NCBI RefSeq assembly: GCF_009684755.1 | Contig: NZ_BLBC01000005.1 | Location: 310,001-374,000, forward strand | Reading direction: 5' to 3' | Origin: Capnocytophaga felis | GTDB lineage: Bacteria; Bacteroidota; Bacteroidia; Flavobacteriales; Flavobacteriaceae | DNA: 64,000 nt | Shown here: one piece after another, positions 25,089-35,501 of the stretch | Numbering within the stretch: the stretch's first letter is position 1 | Layout: each line of letters begins with the position of its first letter | Made by a program: the position numbers and the translations under genes | The notes under the pieces: generated by a model | Told to the model about the DNA's origin: nothing | Seen by the model: only the letters and a program-made list of their open reading frames with translations | Database searches by the model: none

Positions 25089-26840
25089 TTACCAACCTGG
25101 GTTTTGTTTCAGTTTTGGATTTAATGTTATCTGATCTGTAGGAATAGGCAATAAGTAGTCTCTACCTAATTTAAATTGATACCCAGAAGGTAGCGTTTTT
25201 TGGTAAGGATCTATATATCCATCCGCATCTTCTAATAAAGCATTGTAGATTTGTTGAGTGAAATCTGCATTAATGAAAGACTGAAACTGAGATTTTTTAG
25301 CTCCCTTAGGCTTCCAGCCTACGATAAGTTCGTCGGCAGCAGCCCATCTCCAAATATCGTCGTGTCGATATCCTTCGATAGCTAATTCTACACGACGCTC
25401 ACGACGCACTTCATTTATAATGGGAGAAAGTGTTGGGAACTGCCAATTAGTATCCTTGTCAATGGCATTCAAATTTAAATCAGGCATCCCTACACGTTTT
25501 CTTAATTTGTTGATAGTGTTATCAACATCTGATTGGGTAATTGTCCCCAGTTCAGCTTTGGCTTCTGCACTTATCAATAAGGCTTCTGCATAACGGAAAT
25601 AAATATAACCCACTGAACCTTTTCCTATTTCTTGTTGCGTTTGATCTGTATTATGCCCTTTGTATAATTGATACCCTGTTACGCATTTATCTTCATTAGG
25701 TCCATAAAAAGCAGGATATTTAAACTTATTGGGAGGAGTCGAATTGTGTGTGATAAAATGCTTATCATCATTCACTTGCATTGTTTGGTTTAAACGAGGG
25801 TCTCTGTTAGTTACTACATTAACCAAATTCATATCTCCCTTATAAAGGTTGCTACTTGAAATGGGCTTACCATCTGTACAAAGATAGCTATCTATCAAAC
25901 TTTTGGTAAATCCTTTTCCAAGTCCGAGTCGTGAATATCTTGACCAAAAAGTATAAAGCCCATCAGAAGGACTATATTTTCGCCAAAGCATAACTTCTTT
26001 ACTTGATGTATAATCTGTTTGATTAAACAATAACCAATATCCATTTTCTACTCCCACATTATCAAGCGAATAAGCCCCTGAATTAATAACAGCATCGGCG
26101 GCATCGGCAGCCAACTTCAAGAAGTCAGAACCATCTTTGCCTGCTACACCAAAAACGGTACCTGCATGGTATTTCTCCCAAGTTCCTTCATATAAAGCTA
26201 TACGAGCTTTTAACAACTGTGCAATTTCTTTGTTAATACGAAAAGCTTCACCTTCAGCTTTGGTAGGAAGATATTCGATAGCTTTGTTTAAATCTGCTAT
26301 AATTTTATGAGCTATTTCATAACGAGACTCCCTTTCCTTATAAAGTTCATCTTTATCTTGAGTGGTTAGTGCTTTTTCGTACCAAGGCAAATCACCATAT
26401 TTTTTCAACATAGAAAAATAAAGCATTGATTTAAAAAAATAAGCTTCACCTACATATTTTTTATAACTATCAAAATTCACAGTAGCTTTTTGATAGTTCC
26501 CTAAAAAATAGTTTACATTTCGGATACTACCCCAACTCCAATTACCATCACTCGCAGGAAGAGTTCGCTCTCCGTTAAGAATATCTCGGTCATAATCTAC
26601 TTTAATCATATTATCACTACCTTCGTCAGCGTCCTTAGTATAAGGACCAACGGAAAAATACGTCTGAATATCACTTGGTAAATAATTATTATAAAAATTA
26701 TTCACATACAAACGCATATCATTAGCAGATTTCCAAAAATCAGCATCACTAATATGATCTTTGGGGGTTTCATCTAACTGGCAGGCAGAAAAAACACCGA
26801 ATACTGCACTCAACATCATTATTTTACATATATTTTTCAT
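25089..26840 (-). CDS. SusD/RagB-family glycan-binding lipoprotein
   Basis: 583 residues. Lipobox FSAC (Cys20) followed by QLDET, close to the acidic lipoprotein export signal described in Capnocytophaga (K/Q-rich then D/E), implying surface display. The SusD N-terminal block (ADFWKSANDMRLYVNNFYNN), central TPR-like helices and the C-terminal RAGB block (NEVRRERRVELAIEGYRHDDIWRW, given here in parts: RRERRVELA and YRHDDIWRW) are present. It caps the SusC barrel encoded immediately upstream (19-base gap) and delivers glycan. Substrate is not fixed by sequence; the neighbouring fucose and GH16 genes suggest fucosylated host or mucin glycans. Confidence 0.95.
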   Translation of the reverse strand: MKNICKIMMLSAVFGVFSACQLDETPKDHISDADFWKSANDMRLYVNNFYNNYLPSDIQTYFSVGPYTKDADEGSDNMIKVDYDRDILNGERTLPASDGNWSWGSIRNVNYFLGNYQKATVNFDSYKKYVGEAYFFKSMLYFSMLKKYGDLPWYEKALTTQDKDELYKERESRYEIAHKIIADLNKAIEYLPTKAEGEAFRINKEIAQLLKARIALYEGTWEKYHAGTVFGVAGKDGSDFLKLAADAADAVINSGAYSLDNVGVENGYWLLFNQTDYTSSKEVMLWRKYSPSDGLYTFWSRYSRLGLGKGFTKSLIDSYLCTDGKPISSSNLYKGDMNLVNVVTNRDPRLNQTMQVNDDKHFITHNSTPPNKFKYPAFYGPNEDKCVTGYQLYKGHNTDQTQQEIGKGSVGYIYFRYAEALLISAEAKAELGTITQSDVDNTINKLRKRVGMPDLNLNAIDKDTNWQFPTLSPIINEVRRERRVELAIEGYRHDDIWRWAAADELIVGWKPKGAKKSQFQSFINADFTQQIYNALLEDADGYIDPYQKTLPSGYQFKLGRDYLLPIPTDQITLNPKLKQNPGW

Positions 26841-26859
26841 TTCAAATTCTTTTAAGCTA

Positions 26860-29800
26860 TTAAAATTCTAAGTTAAGTCCAACAGAGTAAGTTCGTTGAA
26901 GTGGATAAATCTTTGCATCGTTGATAGATAACTCCGGATCCAATACCGAATGTTTTTTCATTGGTGAATATGTATATAAATTATCTACTCCTATAAACAA
27001 TCTAAATTTACTCATTTTCAATTTTTCTATTACCTCATTAGGTAAAGAATATCCTATTTGTAAGTTTTTAATACGCAAATAACTTGCATCTTGCAAATAT
27101 TTGGTTTGCACTTGAGTATTTTTATCCATATTACCATCCATATAAAACTTAGGAAAATATCCATCAGGAGTATTGGGTGTCCAACGGTCCTCTAAATGTA
27201 TTGTAAAAGGAGAACTCTGCCACTCACTACCCGTAATTCCCCAAAAGTAGTTACTTCCTACCCAAGCATCACGCTTACCAACACCTTGTAAGAAAATACT
27301 AAAATCAAAATTTTTATATCTACCATCTAACAAAAGACTATAATTATAACGTGGTGTATTATTTCCTATGACTCTCTTATCACCTGAGTCATCAAGAGTG
27401 TTTTGTCCCCAATCAATTTTTCCATCACCATTGAGGTCTTTGTATTTTATATCGCCTGCACCCCAATTTTTACGTATTTTGCTTTGATCAGGAGAAGTAG
27501 CTACATCAGCTGCATCTGTAAAATAACGATCTGTTTCATAACCCCATATATCTCCCATTTTTTGTCCCACATACCAAGTGTTTATAAATTTTTTTTCATT
27601 GGGATATTCGGTAACAATTCCTTGATAATCACTCAATACAAATTTTGCTCCATAAGTAAAATCTTCACCAATTCTATCTCTCCAATTTAAAGTAAGCTCC
27701 CAACCATCAGTACGGAAACCAACACTATTGGTCTGTGGTACACCCGTTCCTAATGTATTAGGAAGCAAAGCAGCGGGACCTATGTAATCTTTTACGTTTT
27801 TACGATACCAATCAAACTCAACTGACAAACGATTTTTGAATAAAGAAGCATCAAAACCAAAATCAATTGTATTGGTAGTAACCCAAGTAAGCGTAGGATC
27901 AACCAATCCTGGAAGCGTTATATATGCTTCACGCCCACCTGCAAAAAGGTAATTACTTCCAGAAGGAGATCTGGTTCCCAAATCAGGATAAAAAGGATAT
28001 GTTCTCTTATACCAGTTATTTTCATAAATTGAAAGTGATTGATCGCCCAAACTTCCGTAAGAACCTCTAATTTTCAAAGAGGTAACGATATCACTTTCTG
28101 GCCAGAAGCTTTCTCTATGGACATTCCAACCAGCAGAAAAACCAGGATAAAAACGCCAACGACTATCTGCCAAAAATTTAGACGAGCCATCATAGCGACC
28201 TACTATTTCTAATAAATAACGATCATCATAACTATAATTGACACGCCCAAAAATTCCTGCACTTACCAAATGACGAATTTCATCAGATATCGAAGGAGAA
28301 GCCCCGTAAGTAAGACTTAACGATGGAAAAGAATCGGAATACAAATTATTATTAGCAGCAGATGCTCCTAAAAAAGAAGAGCGTTCTCCCACGAAACCAA
28401 CCAGTAATTTAAAATCGTGTTTACTCAAACTAAAATCATAATTAGCAAAAGCATTAAAAGTATGGTCTTCCCTTCGTTCGAAATAACGACTGAAAGAGTT
28501 GATAGAGGTATGTTCCATAGCTCTTTTCTGTCCATCAGGAAGCGTTTCGTAAATAGTCCCCCAATGATTAAAGTTATTACCAAAAGATCCAGTATAAGTG
28601 TAGTTGACCGTTGTAGAAAATCCCTTGAAAGGTTTGAGAATAATCTCTCCTGTCAGAGTTGGTTTATCCCAAATTTCCTCAAAGCGACTATTCTCCATAT
28701 AAGGAATATTACTGTGTTGTGAATATTCTCCATTAGGTAAGTAAAGAGGCACTGTTGGAAATTTTCTAGGAATTTGGTGAAACCAGTTATTTCCAGTTAA
28801 ATTTCCACCTCGATTAGGACGATCAAAATTTTCACGAGCATATGCCAAACGCACTCCAAAAGTAAGCCAACTAGTAGCATCGGTCGTGATGTTAGTCCTC
28901 AGATTATAACGTGTAAAGGTATCTTTTCCATAACGGAAAAGTCCATCTTTTTTATTTACTCCTATCCCTACATAATATGTTGTTGCTTCAGTACCGCCAT
29001 TTACACTCATCGTATGTTGTGAAGATAATGAAATGTCTTTTAATAAGATTTTAAACCAATCATTATTGGCATTGGCCCCCATCCACTCACTCCATTTGTT
29101 TTCACCTGGCTGCTTAACAGTTTCATAAGGGAATGTGCCTGCTTGATAGGCTTTAACTCGATCAATAACTTCATCTGTAAAAAGAGGGGAACGACCCGCA
29201 TTGGCAGCAGCTTCATTATAGAAATTAGCAAAATCAAGAGAGTTCAGCATTTTAGGAACTCCAATAGGTTGAGCATACCCAAAATTATTGGAATAAGAAA
29301 AAGTCGTTTTTGTTCCCTTACGTCCTTGTTTTGTTTTGATGATGATTACACCGTTAGGTGCAGAAGAACCATATACAGCTGCTGCTGCTGCATCTTTTAC
29401 AACGGAAATACTTTCCACATCATTTGGGTTAATTGTATTGAGATCACCGCCTTGCACTCCATCAATTACAACAAGTGGACCATCAGTTCGCCCAAGTCCT
29501 GTGTATCCGCGAATATTTATGTTTTTGTTAGCGTTAGGTTCTCCTCCCCCTGTTCCTGTAGTTATATTCAAATTACCAACAGCCCCTTGAAGTCCTTCAG
29601 AGAGTTTTGTAATAGGACGGTCAGAGAGAACTTTGGCATCAACAGTAGCCACTGCCCCTGTTAAGTTTTCTTTTTTCTGTGTTCCGTACCCAACCACTAC
29701 CACATCATCGAGTTGTTGGGCGTCTTCTTTTAGTAAGAAGTTGATAATTAATGATTTACCCCCCCCCGTTACTTTTTTGGTTTGGGTTTGAAAGCCAATG

Positions 29801-30015
29801 AACGAGACTTCGAGTACATCGCCTTGTTTGGCTTGGATTTCATAGTTTCCATCGAAATCGGAACTCACTCCGCTTGTAGTCCCTTTTACCACGATGCTAG
29901 CACCAGGCAGCGGACTGTTGTTTTCATCGGTAACCTTTCCAGTTACCTTTACCTGTGCTGACAGTGGCAACGCCAAGAGCATCAGCACAAATGTTGCAAA
30001 TAATTGTTTAAACAT
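26860..30015 (-). CDS. SusC/RagA-family TonB-dependent outer-membrane transporter
   Basis: 1051 residues. Signal peptide 1-20; CarboxypepD_reg-like N-terminal domain about 22-98; the SusC signature DDVVVVGYGTQKKENLTGAV and plug domain with DAAAAAVYGSSAPNGVIIIK at about 105-235; then the 22-strand barrel to a C-terminal aromatic (LNLEF). Imports oligosaccharides across the outer membrane with TonB energy together with SusD. Anomaly: residues 83-86 are encoded by a run of nine G (plus-strand C9 at 29759-29767). A one-base slip here would truncate the protein early, so expression could be phase-variable; the present frame is open. Confidence 0.96.
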   Translation of the reverse strand: MFKQLFATFVLMLLALPLSAQVKVTGKVTDENNSPLPGASIVVKGTTSGVSSDFDGNYEIQAKQGDVLEVSFIGFQTQTKKVTGGGKSLIINFLLKEDAQQLDDVVVVGYGTQKKENLTGAVATVDAKVLSDRPITKLSEGLQGAVGNLNITTGTGGGEPNANKNINIRGYTGLGRTDGPLVVIDGVQGGDLNTINPNDVESISVVKDAAAAAVYGSSAPNGVIIIKTKQGRKGTKTTFSYSNNFGYAQPIGVPKMLNSLDFANFYNEAAANAGRSPLFTDEVIDRVKAYQAGTFPYETVKQPGENKWSEWMGANANNDWFKILLKDISLSSQHTMSVNGGTEATTYYVGIGVNKKDGLFRYGKDTFTRYNLRTNITTDATSWLTFGVRLAYARENFDRPNRGGNLTGNNWFHQIPRKFPTVPLYLPNGEYSQHSNIPYMENSRFEEIWDKPTLTGEIILKPFKGFSTTVNYTYTGSFGNNFNHWGTIYETLPDGQKRAMEHTSINSFSRYFERREDHTFNAFANYDFSLSKHDFKLLVGFVGERSSFLGASAANNNLYSDSFPSLSLTYGASPSISDEIRHLVSAGIFGRVNYSYDDRYLLEIVGRYDGSSKFLADSRWRFYPGFSAGWNVHRESFWPESDIVTSLKIRGSYGSLGDQSLSIYENNWYKRTYPFYPDLGTRSPSGSNYLFAGGREAYITLPGLVDPTLTWVTTNTIDFGFDASLFKNRLSVEFDWYRKNVKDYIGPAALLPNTLGTGVPQTNSVGFRTDGWELTLNWRDRIGEDFTYGAKFVLSDYQGIVTEYPNEKKFINTWYVGQKMGDIWGYETDRYFTDAADVATSPDQSKIRKNWGAGDIKYKDLNGDGKIDWGQNTLDDSGDKRVIGNNTPRYNYSLLLDGRYKNFDFSIFLQGVGKRDAWVGSNYFWGITGSEWQSSPFTIHLEDRWTPNTPDGYFPKFYMDGNMDKNTQVQTKYLQDASYLRIKNLQIGYSLPNEVIEKLKMSKFRLFIGVDNLYTYSPMKKHSVLDPELSINDAKIYPLQRTYSVGLNLEF

Positions 30016-30198
30016 ACTTTGGTTATTTTAAAAATTGTTGTTAATATAGTTCTATAATATTGATTCACTCTCTCAAAATGTTAAAAATAGATATTTTCAC
30101 AAACATTTTTTACATTAAATTTTTAAATAATTATGATTTAATTCACTTATCACTATCAACTCTAAAAAATTTGAAAACCAAATAATTTTAAAATTGCA

Positions 30199-30230
30199 CA
30201 AATCTACAAAAACAAAATCTATTTTTCAAA
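30199..30230 (-). promoter_or_regulatory. Promoter of susC-susD
   Basis: Minus strand: TTTG at 30230-30227, 20-base spacer, TAGATTTG at 30206-30199. Good fit to the Bacteroidetes consensus; it implies a 5' leader of about 175 bases before the susC ATG at 30015, in which I see no other element. Confidence 0.55.
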
Positions 30231-30361
30231 AAATTTAACACTTAATTCTTCCGAAATATTTTTAAATACAATCTATTACTTTCGAATTACTTTTCCTATA
30301 TCCGATTTTATTTTAAGGTTTTGCCTTTAACAACAAGAAAACCCATTGAATATCAAAAAAT

Positions 30362-30400
30362 AAAAAACCTTATCAAAGCTTTTTCACTCTGACAAGGTTT
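30362..30400 (-). terminator. Terminator of the fuc operon, after fucI
   Basis: AAACCTTGTCA / TGATAAGGTTT (minus strand, plus coordinates 30400-30390 and 30375-30365, one G-U pair), then a T-run. Lies 10 bases after the fucI stop and separates the fuc genes from susC. Confidence 0.75.
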
Positions 30401-30410
30401 CGTATTTCAT

Positions 30411-32195
30411 CTATTTATATAGCGCTCCGTAAGTTTGGCAGGCACGATAGTCCGAACCTTCTTTGTCCATTCCAAAGCCACTCCACGCTGACGGACGGAA
30501 AATATCTTTATCGGCAATATTATGCATCTGAATCGGGATACGAAGCATTGACGCCAAAGTGATTAAATCCGCACCGATGTGTCCGTAGCAGATAGCTCCG
30601 TGATTTGCTCCCCAATACGCCATTACAGAATACACATCTTTAAAGTTATCCTTAGCAGGGTCTAAACGAGGAACAAACCAAGTTGTAGGCCACGTTTGGT
30701 TGGTGCGTTCATCAAGTACTTTATGAATTTCATCAGGAATATCCACCGTCCAGCCTTCGGCAATTTGCAACACAGGTCCAATTCCTTTTATCAAATTGAG
30801 TCGGCACATCGTTACCGGCATCTCTCCAACGGTTTTAAACTGTGATGAGTAGCCCCCTCCACGGAAATATTCGTGGTCAGCTTGAGGCCAAAGTGTATTT
30901 TCCAAGCAAGCCTGAACATCTTTCTCTGTTACTTCCCAATAAGGTTTCATTGTATTTTTACCTTCAGAAGTAAGCATTCTGCCCGTTGCATCTAATGTAG
31001 TTGAACCTGAATTGATAAGGTGAATAATCCCGTCTTTGGCTTTTCCTGTTAGTTTTTTACCCGTTACGCGTTCCACCGACTCAGGACTCCAATAAGTACG
31101 AACATCTGAGAATATTTGTGCCGTTCCGGTTAATAAATGTCCGAAAAGCATTGAAATCCCATTAAGACAATCATTTTCTGTTGCTACCACAAAAGCCTGA
31201 CGGATGCCATTCCAATCGAAAGACGAATTGAGAATAGCCTCTGCAAAATCACCATTTGGTAAATAATCCGTCCATTGGCGTTGTCCTTGGAAACCTGAAA
31301 CAATGGCATTTCGTCCGTGTGATTCCTCTCCGAAGCCCATTTCTTTCAATTTAGGATTACCAATCATCATATCACGAATAATAATGGTCATTTTCACAAC
31401 CATTTCCCATTCGTATTCCTTACGTTTATTATCAATTTTGTTGTGAGGTTTGTTAATATCGATACCTTCTTTGCAATGTTTTTTTGTCCATTCCATTGCT
31501 TTTTTGTATTCCTCTTGGTCGAAAATCCCTTCATCAATACGACGTAAAATTTCAATCATATCAACAAACTCTGTTCGGATTCCGAAATAATCTTGCAGGA
31601 AATGAATATCCACCATTGAACCTGCAATTCCCATTGAAGAATATCCAAGTGACAGATACGATTTTCCTTTCATATACGCCACGGCAATTCCCGCTTTGGC
31701 AAACCGAAGAATTTTTTCCTGTACGTCTTCGGGAATGGAAGTATCGTTTGCATCTTGTACTTCGTGCCCGTAAATCCCGAATGCAGGCAATCCTTTTTGA
31801 GAATAACCCGCCAATGCAGCAGCAAGATACACAGCTCCAGGACGTTCCGTTCCGTTGAAGCCCCAAACAGCTTTCGGGATAAGTGGGTCAGTATCCATAA
31901 CTTCTGTCCCGTAACACCAGCAAGGCGTTACAGTTAGCGACACGCCCACGCCTTCCCGTTGAAATTTATCGGCACACATTGCAGCCTCAGCAACGCCCCC
32001 TATGGTAGTATCAGCAATGACGCATTCCACTTTTTGCCCATTTGGGAAACGTAAATTCTCTTCAATAAGTTTGGCAGCAGCCTGTGCCATTTTCATTGTT
32101 TGTACTTCAAGTGATTCACGTACACCACGCTCACGCCCGTCAATCACCGGACGGATTCCAATTTTGGGCAAACGCCCTATTAATCGTTCTTTCAT
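30411..32195 (-). CDS. fucI: L-fucose isomerase
   Basis: 594 residues, matching the usual roughly 590. Interconverts L-fucose and L-fuculose in the cytoplasm; Mn-dependent hexamer. Recognisable blocks: N-terminal [20 protein letters not shown], the [20 protein letters not shown] region, the metal-binding acidic residues around [20 protein letters not shown], and C-terminal [20 protein letters not shown]. Last gene of a minus-strand operon (aldolase, kinase, GH16, fucI), followed by an intrinsic terminator. ATG at 32195. Confidence 0.96.
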   Translation of the reverse strand: MKERLIGRLPKIGIRPVIDGRERGVRESLEVQTMKMAQAAAKLIEENLRFPNGQKVECVIADTTIGGVAEAAMCADKFQREGVGVSLTVTPCWCYGTEVMDTDPLIPKAVWGFNGTERPGAVYLAAALAGYSQKGLPAFGIYGHEVQDANDTSIPEDVQEKILRFAKAGIAVAYMKGKSYLSLGYSSMGIAGSMVDIHFLQDYFGIRTEFVDMIEILRRIDEGIFDQEEYKKAMEWTKKHCKEGIDINKPHNKIDNKRKEYEWEMVVKMTIIIRDMMIGNPKLKEMGFGEESHGRNAIVSGFQGQRQWTDYLPNGDFAEAILNSSFDWNGIRQAFVVATENDCLNGISMLFGHLLTGTAQIFSDVRTYWSPESVERVTGKKLTGKAKDGIIHLINSGSTTLDATGRMLTSEGKNTMKPYWEVTEKDVQACLENTLWPQADHEYFRGGGYSSQFKTVGEMPVTMCRLNLIKGIGPVLQIAEGWTVDIPDEIHKVLDERTNQTWPTTWFVPRLDPAKDNFKDVYSVMAYWGANHGAICYGHIGADLITLASMLRIPIQMHNIADKDIFRPSAWSGFGMDKEGSDYRACQTYGALYK

Positions 32196-32234
32196 ATTAT
32201 CAAGTATATTTTTTATTGTTATCTCATTACTAAT

Positions 32235-33020
32235 CTATTTTGCAGCCCGATAATAGCGTACCCAATCCACATACATACGCACAGGTTGGGTAAAGTGAGG
32301 TACAGCTCCTACCCAACTACCCCCAAGTTGCATATCTATCAGCAAATAAAAAGGTTTCCCAAAAGGGAATTGCTCTTCATTCCCCTCAATGCGGGGATAT
32401 GCGAAAGTGAAATGCTCATTAATGTAAAACCGCAATTGGTCAGGATAAATTTCCACAGCATAAACGTTATACGTATCAGGATAAATGGGAGCCGTGCCGT
32501 AATGTGGCGGATTGTCCTTATGAGTTTGTGTATATTGGGTATGCACAGTTTGATAAGCAAAGGCATCAAAATTAAGTCGTTCCATAATATCAATTTCACC
32601 TCCGTGAGGCCACTTCCCTTCTTTAGGAAGCATCCAAATGGCAGGCCAAGCACCTTGCAAGGCTTCTAATTTACAGCGAATTTCAAGCCTTCCGTATTCA
32701 AAATATTTTCCGTGTTTGGTATATACGCCTCCCGTAACATACTCTGACGAATCGCTAACATCAATATCATTGGGCTTTCCTAAAAGAATGAGATTACCAT
32801 CTTTTATTTCAAAGAGCGATTCGTGCAGACTCATCGTATTATTCCAATCCGATGTTCCACGCGGAATTTTAGACCAAACTCCTGTTGCAAAAATATCTTT
32901 TCTGTCGAAATCATCTTCCCAAACAAGTTTCCAATTATTGGGATGGACAAATGCCTGCTTAGAAACGGAGCACGAAACACTTAATATCAAAACTAATGGT
33001 AATAACAGTGCCTTTCTCAT
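32235..33020 (-). CDS. GH16-family glycoside hydrolase lipoprotein
   Basis: 261 residues. Lipobox LSVSC (Cys17). The beta-jelly-roll GH16 domain occupies about 25-260 with the catalytic motif E142-I-D144-I-M-E147 (nucleophile, assisting Asp, acid/base) and substrate-cleft aromatics (GAWPAIWMLPKEGKWPHGG). GH16 enzymes cut internal beta-1,3/1,4 linkages: laminarin, agar, or host O-glycan poly-LacNAc. Its place inside a fucose operon next to SusCD favours an endo-acting host O-glycanase over laminarinase, but this is inference. The residues after Cys17 (SVSKQ) lack the acidic export signal seen in SusD, so it may face the periplasm. Confidence 0.88.
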   Translation of the reverse strand: MRKALLLPLVLILSVSCSVSKQAFVHPNNWKLVWEDDFDRKDIFATGVWSKIPRGTSDWNNTMSLHESLFEIKDGNLILLGKPNDIDVSDSSEYVTGGVYTKHGKYFEYGRLEIRCKLEALQGAWPAIWMLPKEGKWPHGGEIDIMERLNFDAFAYQTVHTQYTQTHKDNPPHYGTAPIYPDTYNVYAVEIYPDQLRFYINEHFTFAYPRIEGNEEQFPFGKPFYLLIDMQLGGSWVGAVPHFTQPVRMYVDWVRYYRAAK

Positions 33021-33115
33021 TTATCTTTTAGCTTATTTTAAATCGTTGGTTATCTCTGCAATTATTAAACTATATGGAAATACAATCTTTAGATGATGTA
33101 ACCAGCCCTCAACTA

Positions 33116-34528
33116 CTAAAAAGTATTTTGAGGATAAAAAATGTTACTCTCCTTTATAGTTTGTTGAGCTTCTTTTATAGATTTAAAAAATCCTGCTGAA
33201 GTAAACACATAGAAAGATGCCCCGAGAACGGTAGTTTCTTTCTGTTCAATAACTTTAACAGGAACACCACAAATATCGGCACGAATTTGATTCCACAAAG
33301 CATTTTTTGAACCTCCTCCTACACAAATGATAGATTCAGCTTTAAAATCACCTGCTTTTTCAACAGAATTCAAAGCCCCTTTCAATTTGAAAGCTAAGGC
33401 TTCCAATGCTGCTCGGTAAATATGCCCGCGAGTAGTATGCAAAGTGAGTCCTTCGATACTTCCGCCAGAAGCACCTTGTGTAGCGTAAAAATCAGGATTT
33501 AGTTTCACTCCTTCAGCTCCTTGAGGAATTTGTGAGGCTTCGCGAATCATTGTTTCATAACACTCTGAACCAGATAAACTTCCGTAGAAATTTCGTTTTA
33601 TCCACTCAAGCATTCCCGAAGCAATATAATTAACTCCGATGTTATATTTCCCTTTTTCGGCATCAAATTCAGTAGTAATTCCTAAATCTAACTCACGAGG
33701 AGTAGAAGTGGCTTTTTCACTTCGAGTCATCAAAATTTCCCAAGTACCCGAACTCAATACAGGTTGGTTAATATCCGCTCCTGACCCAATGATAGCAAAC
33801 TGCGTGTCGTGTCCGGCGAGATACACCGGAGTTCCCTCAGGAAGCCCAGTTTCTTTTGAAGCAGAAGAAGTTACCTTTCCTACCACATCTCCCGAGGCTC
33901 CTATTTTCCCAAAAATATTCGGAGAAATCTGCAACTTTTCAAAAATCTTTTCTGAAAAATTTTGACTTGCCACATTGGTTAGCATTGAAGTTCCCATCAT
34001 TGTATTGTCGTTACACTTAGCTCCCGTAAGTCTCATATTCAGAAGCGAAGGCATAAATAGAAATACTTCGGCTTGGTCAATTATTTCAGGACGATTTTCC
34101 TTGAACCAAATCAGCTTATTTATGGTATTGAAGTTATACGGAAACACTCCCGATTCAGTATATAACTCATCTACTGAAAGATACTTAGTTATATTATCCA
34201 AAATGGGTATTGTTCTGGGACATTGCCACGATATGACGGGATATAATAATTTTCCTTCTGCATCAACAAAAGCCCCATCAACGCCGAAAGTAGTGGTAGT
34301 TACTCCTACAATACGATTAGAATCAATTTGGCTTGTTACTGATTTACAAGCTCGAAGCAGCTTGTTCCAGATGGCATCGAAATCCCAAATCCGCCCTTCG
34401 GGGAAATTAGGATCCGTCTCCGTTTGGTTCGGGTAGGACTGCAAGGCTTCGATTTCACCCTGCATATTAATCGCCACTACCCGAACGTTAGTTGCTCCAC
34501 AATCAAAAATGATAGCTAACGGATTCAT
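33116..34528 (-). CDS. fucK: L-fuculokinase
   Basis: 470 residues from the ATG at 34528; a TTG one codon upstream is less likely. FGGY-family kinase phosphorylating L-fuculose. Clearly FucK rather than RhaB by its N-terminal phosphate loop IIFDCGATNVRVVAIN and the blocks TTTFGVDGAF, ISWQCPRT, AGHDTQFA, SSGTWEILM and TTRGHIYRAALEAL, which correspond closely to E. coli FucK as I recall it. ADP-binding GGGSKNALWNQI near the C-terminus. Between GH16 (95-base gap) and the aldolase (65-base gap). Confidence 0.93.
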   Translation of the reverse strand: MNPLAIIFDCGATNVRVVAINMQGEIEALQSYPNQTETDPNFPEGRIWDFDAIWNKLLRACKSVTSQIDSNRIVGVTTTTFGVDGAFVDAEGKLLYPVISWQCPRTIPILDNITKYLSVDELYTESGVFPYNFNTINKLIWFKENRPEIIDQAEVFLFMPSLLNMRLTGAKCNDNTMMGTSMLTNVASQNFSEKIFEKLQISPNIFGKIGASGDVVGKVTSSASKETGLPEGTPVYLAGHDTQFAIIGSGADINQPVLSSGTWEILMTRSEKATSTPRELDLGITTEFDAEKGKYNIGVNYIASGMLEWIKRNFYGSLSGSECYETMIREASQIPQGAEGVKLNPDFYATQGASGGSIEGLTLHTTRGHIYRAALEALAFKLKGALNSVEKAGDFKAESIICVGGGSKNALWNQIRADICGVPVKVIEQKETTVLGASFYVFTSAGFFKSIKEAQQTIKESNIFYPQNTF

Positions 34529-34593
34529 CAATTAATTTTAATTTTGGTTGTTGGTAATTTGGTTTGGTTATGAAAAAGTTCCTTTTTCGGTAA

Positions 34594-35400
34594 TTATTTC
34601 TTTAAAAAATTTACTTCTAATTCATTTAATTGCTCATCACTCATTCCTTGAGGTTCAAAGCCGGCTGCCCAAGCCATCAATAACATTTTGGCTCCTTTGT
34701 TGGCAACATCCAAAAAGTCAAAAGCTTTTACAACATCTTCACCTGTAGCAAGAGCTCCGTGTTTTTCCCATAAAATAACATCGTGATTTTTAAGACCTTC
34801 GATAGTAATATCAGCTAAAGCCTCCGTTCCGGACAAAGCGTACGGACAGCAATGAACTCCATTGGGAACAAACACGCGTATTTCAGGACAAAGTTTCCAA
34901 AGTGAATGATTGAATTTGGCTTCATCTTGGAAAAGCTGATGATGACTTAGCACGATTAATTCAATGGTATGTGTATGTAAAACAGCCTTGTAGGTAGGTT
35001 TAAATTTCTGATTAAAGCAGTGAATCTTTATGTGTGAAATTAATTCGCTTGTTGGTGCAAAAGGCTTGCTTTTTCCTCCCCAGATAATTGCATATCCTGA
35101 AGCAGAACCATTAACGTGAATGATGCAAGACGCCTCCTCAATGTTATTAATAAGCGAACGCAAGTAGCAGCCTGTTCCTGTTATGAAATACGTTTGGTTA
35201 GCAGCCTCTAAAGGAAGTTGCCTGCACGAAACATAACTGGTTAAATAATCAAAATCGGATGGAGAGAAATGCTCTGTCAGGTTTATTGAAATGTTTCCTG
35301 CATTGCGTTCAGCCCATTCGCGTTGCCACAAATATTGTGCTACTTCACTTACTTTAGCTATCTCTTTTTGTACAGATTTAGGTAGTTGATGTGTCTCCAT
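34594..35400 (-). CDS. Class II sugar-phosphate aldolase (RhaD-type; fuculose-1-phosphate cleavage inferred)
   Basis: 268 residues from the ATG at 35400; a reading beginning at TTG 35427 would overlap the promoter region. Zn-dependent class II aldolase/adducin fold: WAERNAGNISINL near the N-terminus, TGTGCYLRSL, PTSELISHIKIH and the zinc histidines in VLHTHTIELI and WEKHGAL. The length and the ERNAGN / TGTG / PTSEL blocks resemble rhamnulose-1-phosphate aldolase (RhaD, 274 residues in E. coli) more than the shorter FucA (about 215). Given fucI and fucK in the operon it most likely cleaves L-fuculose-1-phosphate to DHAP and lactaldehyde. First gene of the operon. Confidence 0.85.
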   Translation of the reverse strand: METHQLPKSVQKEIAKVSEVAQYLWQREWAERNAGNISINLTEHFSPSDFDYLTSYVSCRQLPLEAANQTYFITGTGCYLRSLINNIEEASCIIHVNGSASGYAIIWGGKSKPFAPTSELISHIKIHCFNQKFKPTYKAVLHTHTIELIVLSHHQLFQDEAKFNHSLWKLCPEIRVFVPNGVHCCPYALSGTEALADITIEGLKNHDVILWEKHGALATGEDVVKAFDFLDVANKGAKMLLMAWAAGFEPQGMSDEQLNELEVNFLKK

Positions 35401-35424
35401 TAAAGTATATTTTGAATTATGGAA

Positions 35425-35476
35425 CAAAATTATTCAAAACTAATTGATTGAAAAATGAATAATTTTTGTATTTTTG
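35425..35476. promoter_or_regulatory. Divergent promoter region between fuc operon and AraC regulator
   Basis: Plus strand: TTG 35448-35450, 18-base spacer, TATTTTTG 35469-35476, driving the AraC gene (ATG 35502). Minus strand: TAATTTTG 35432-35425 fits the -7 pattern for the fuc operon (ATG 35400), without a clear -33, consistent with activator dependence. Confidence 0.45.
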
Positions 35477-35501
35477 TATCTGTTTTAAACATTTTTTCAA
35501 A

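Noticed and set aside
29143-29664. 173-codon plus-strand ORF antisense to susC
   Set aside because: Shadow of the conserved plug region; composition and frame follow susC codon periodicity.
35466-35501. Upstream ATG for the AraC regulator
   Set aside because: The -7 element lies at 35469-35476, within the would-be coding sequence; the ATG at 35502 is consistent with it.
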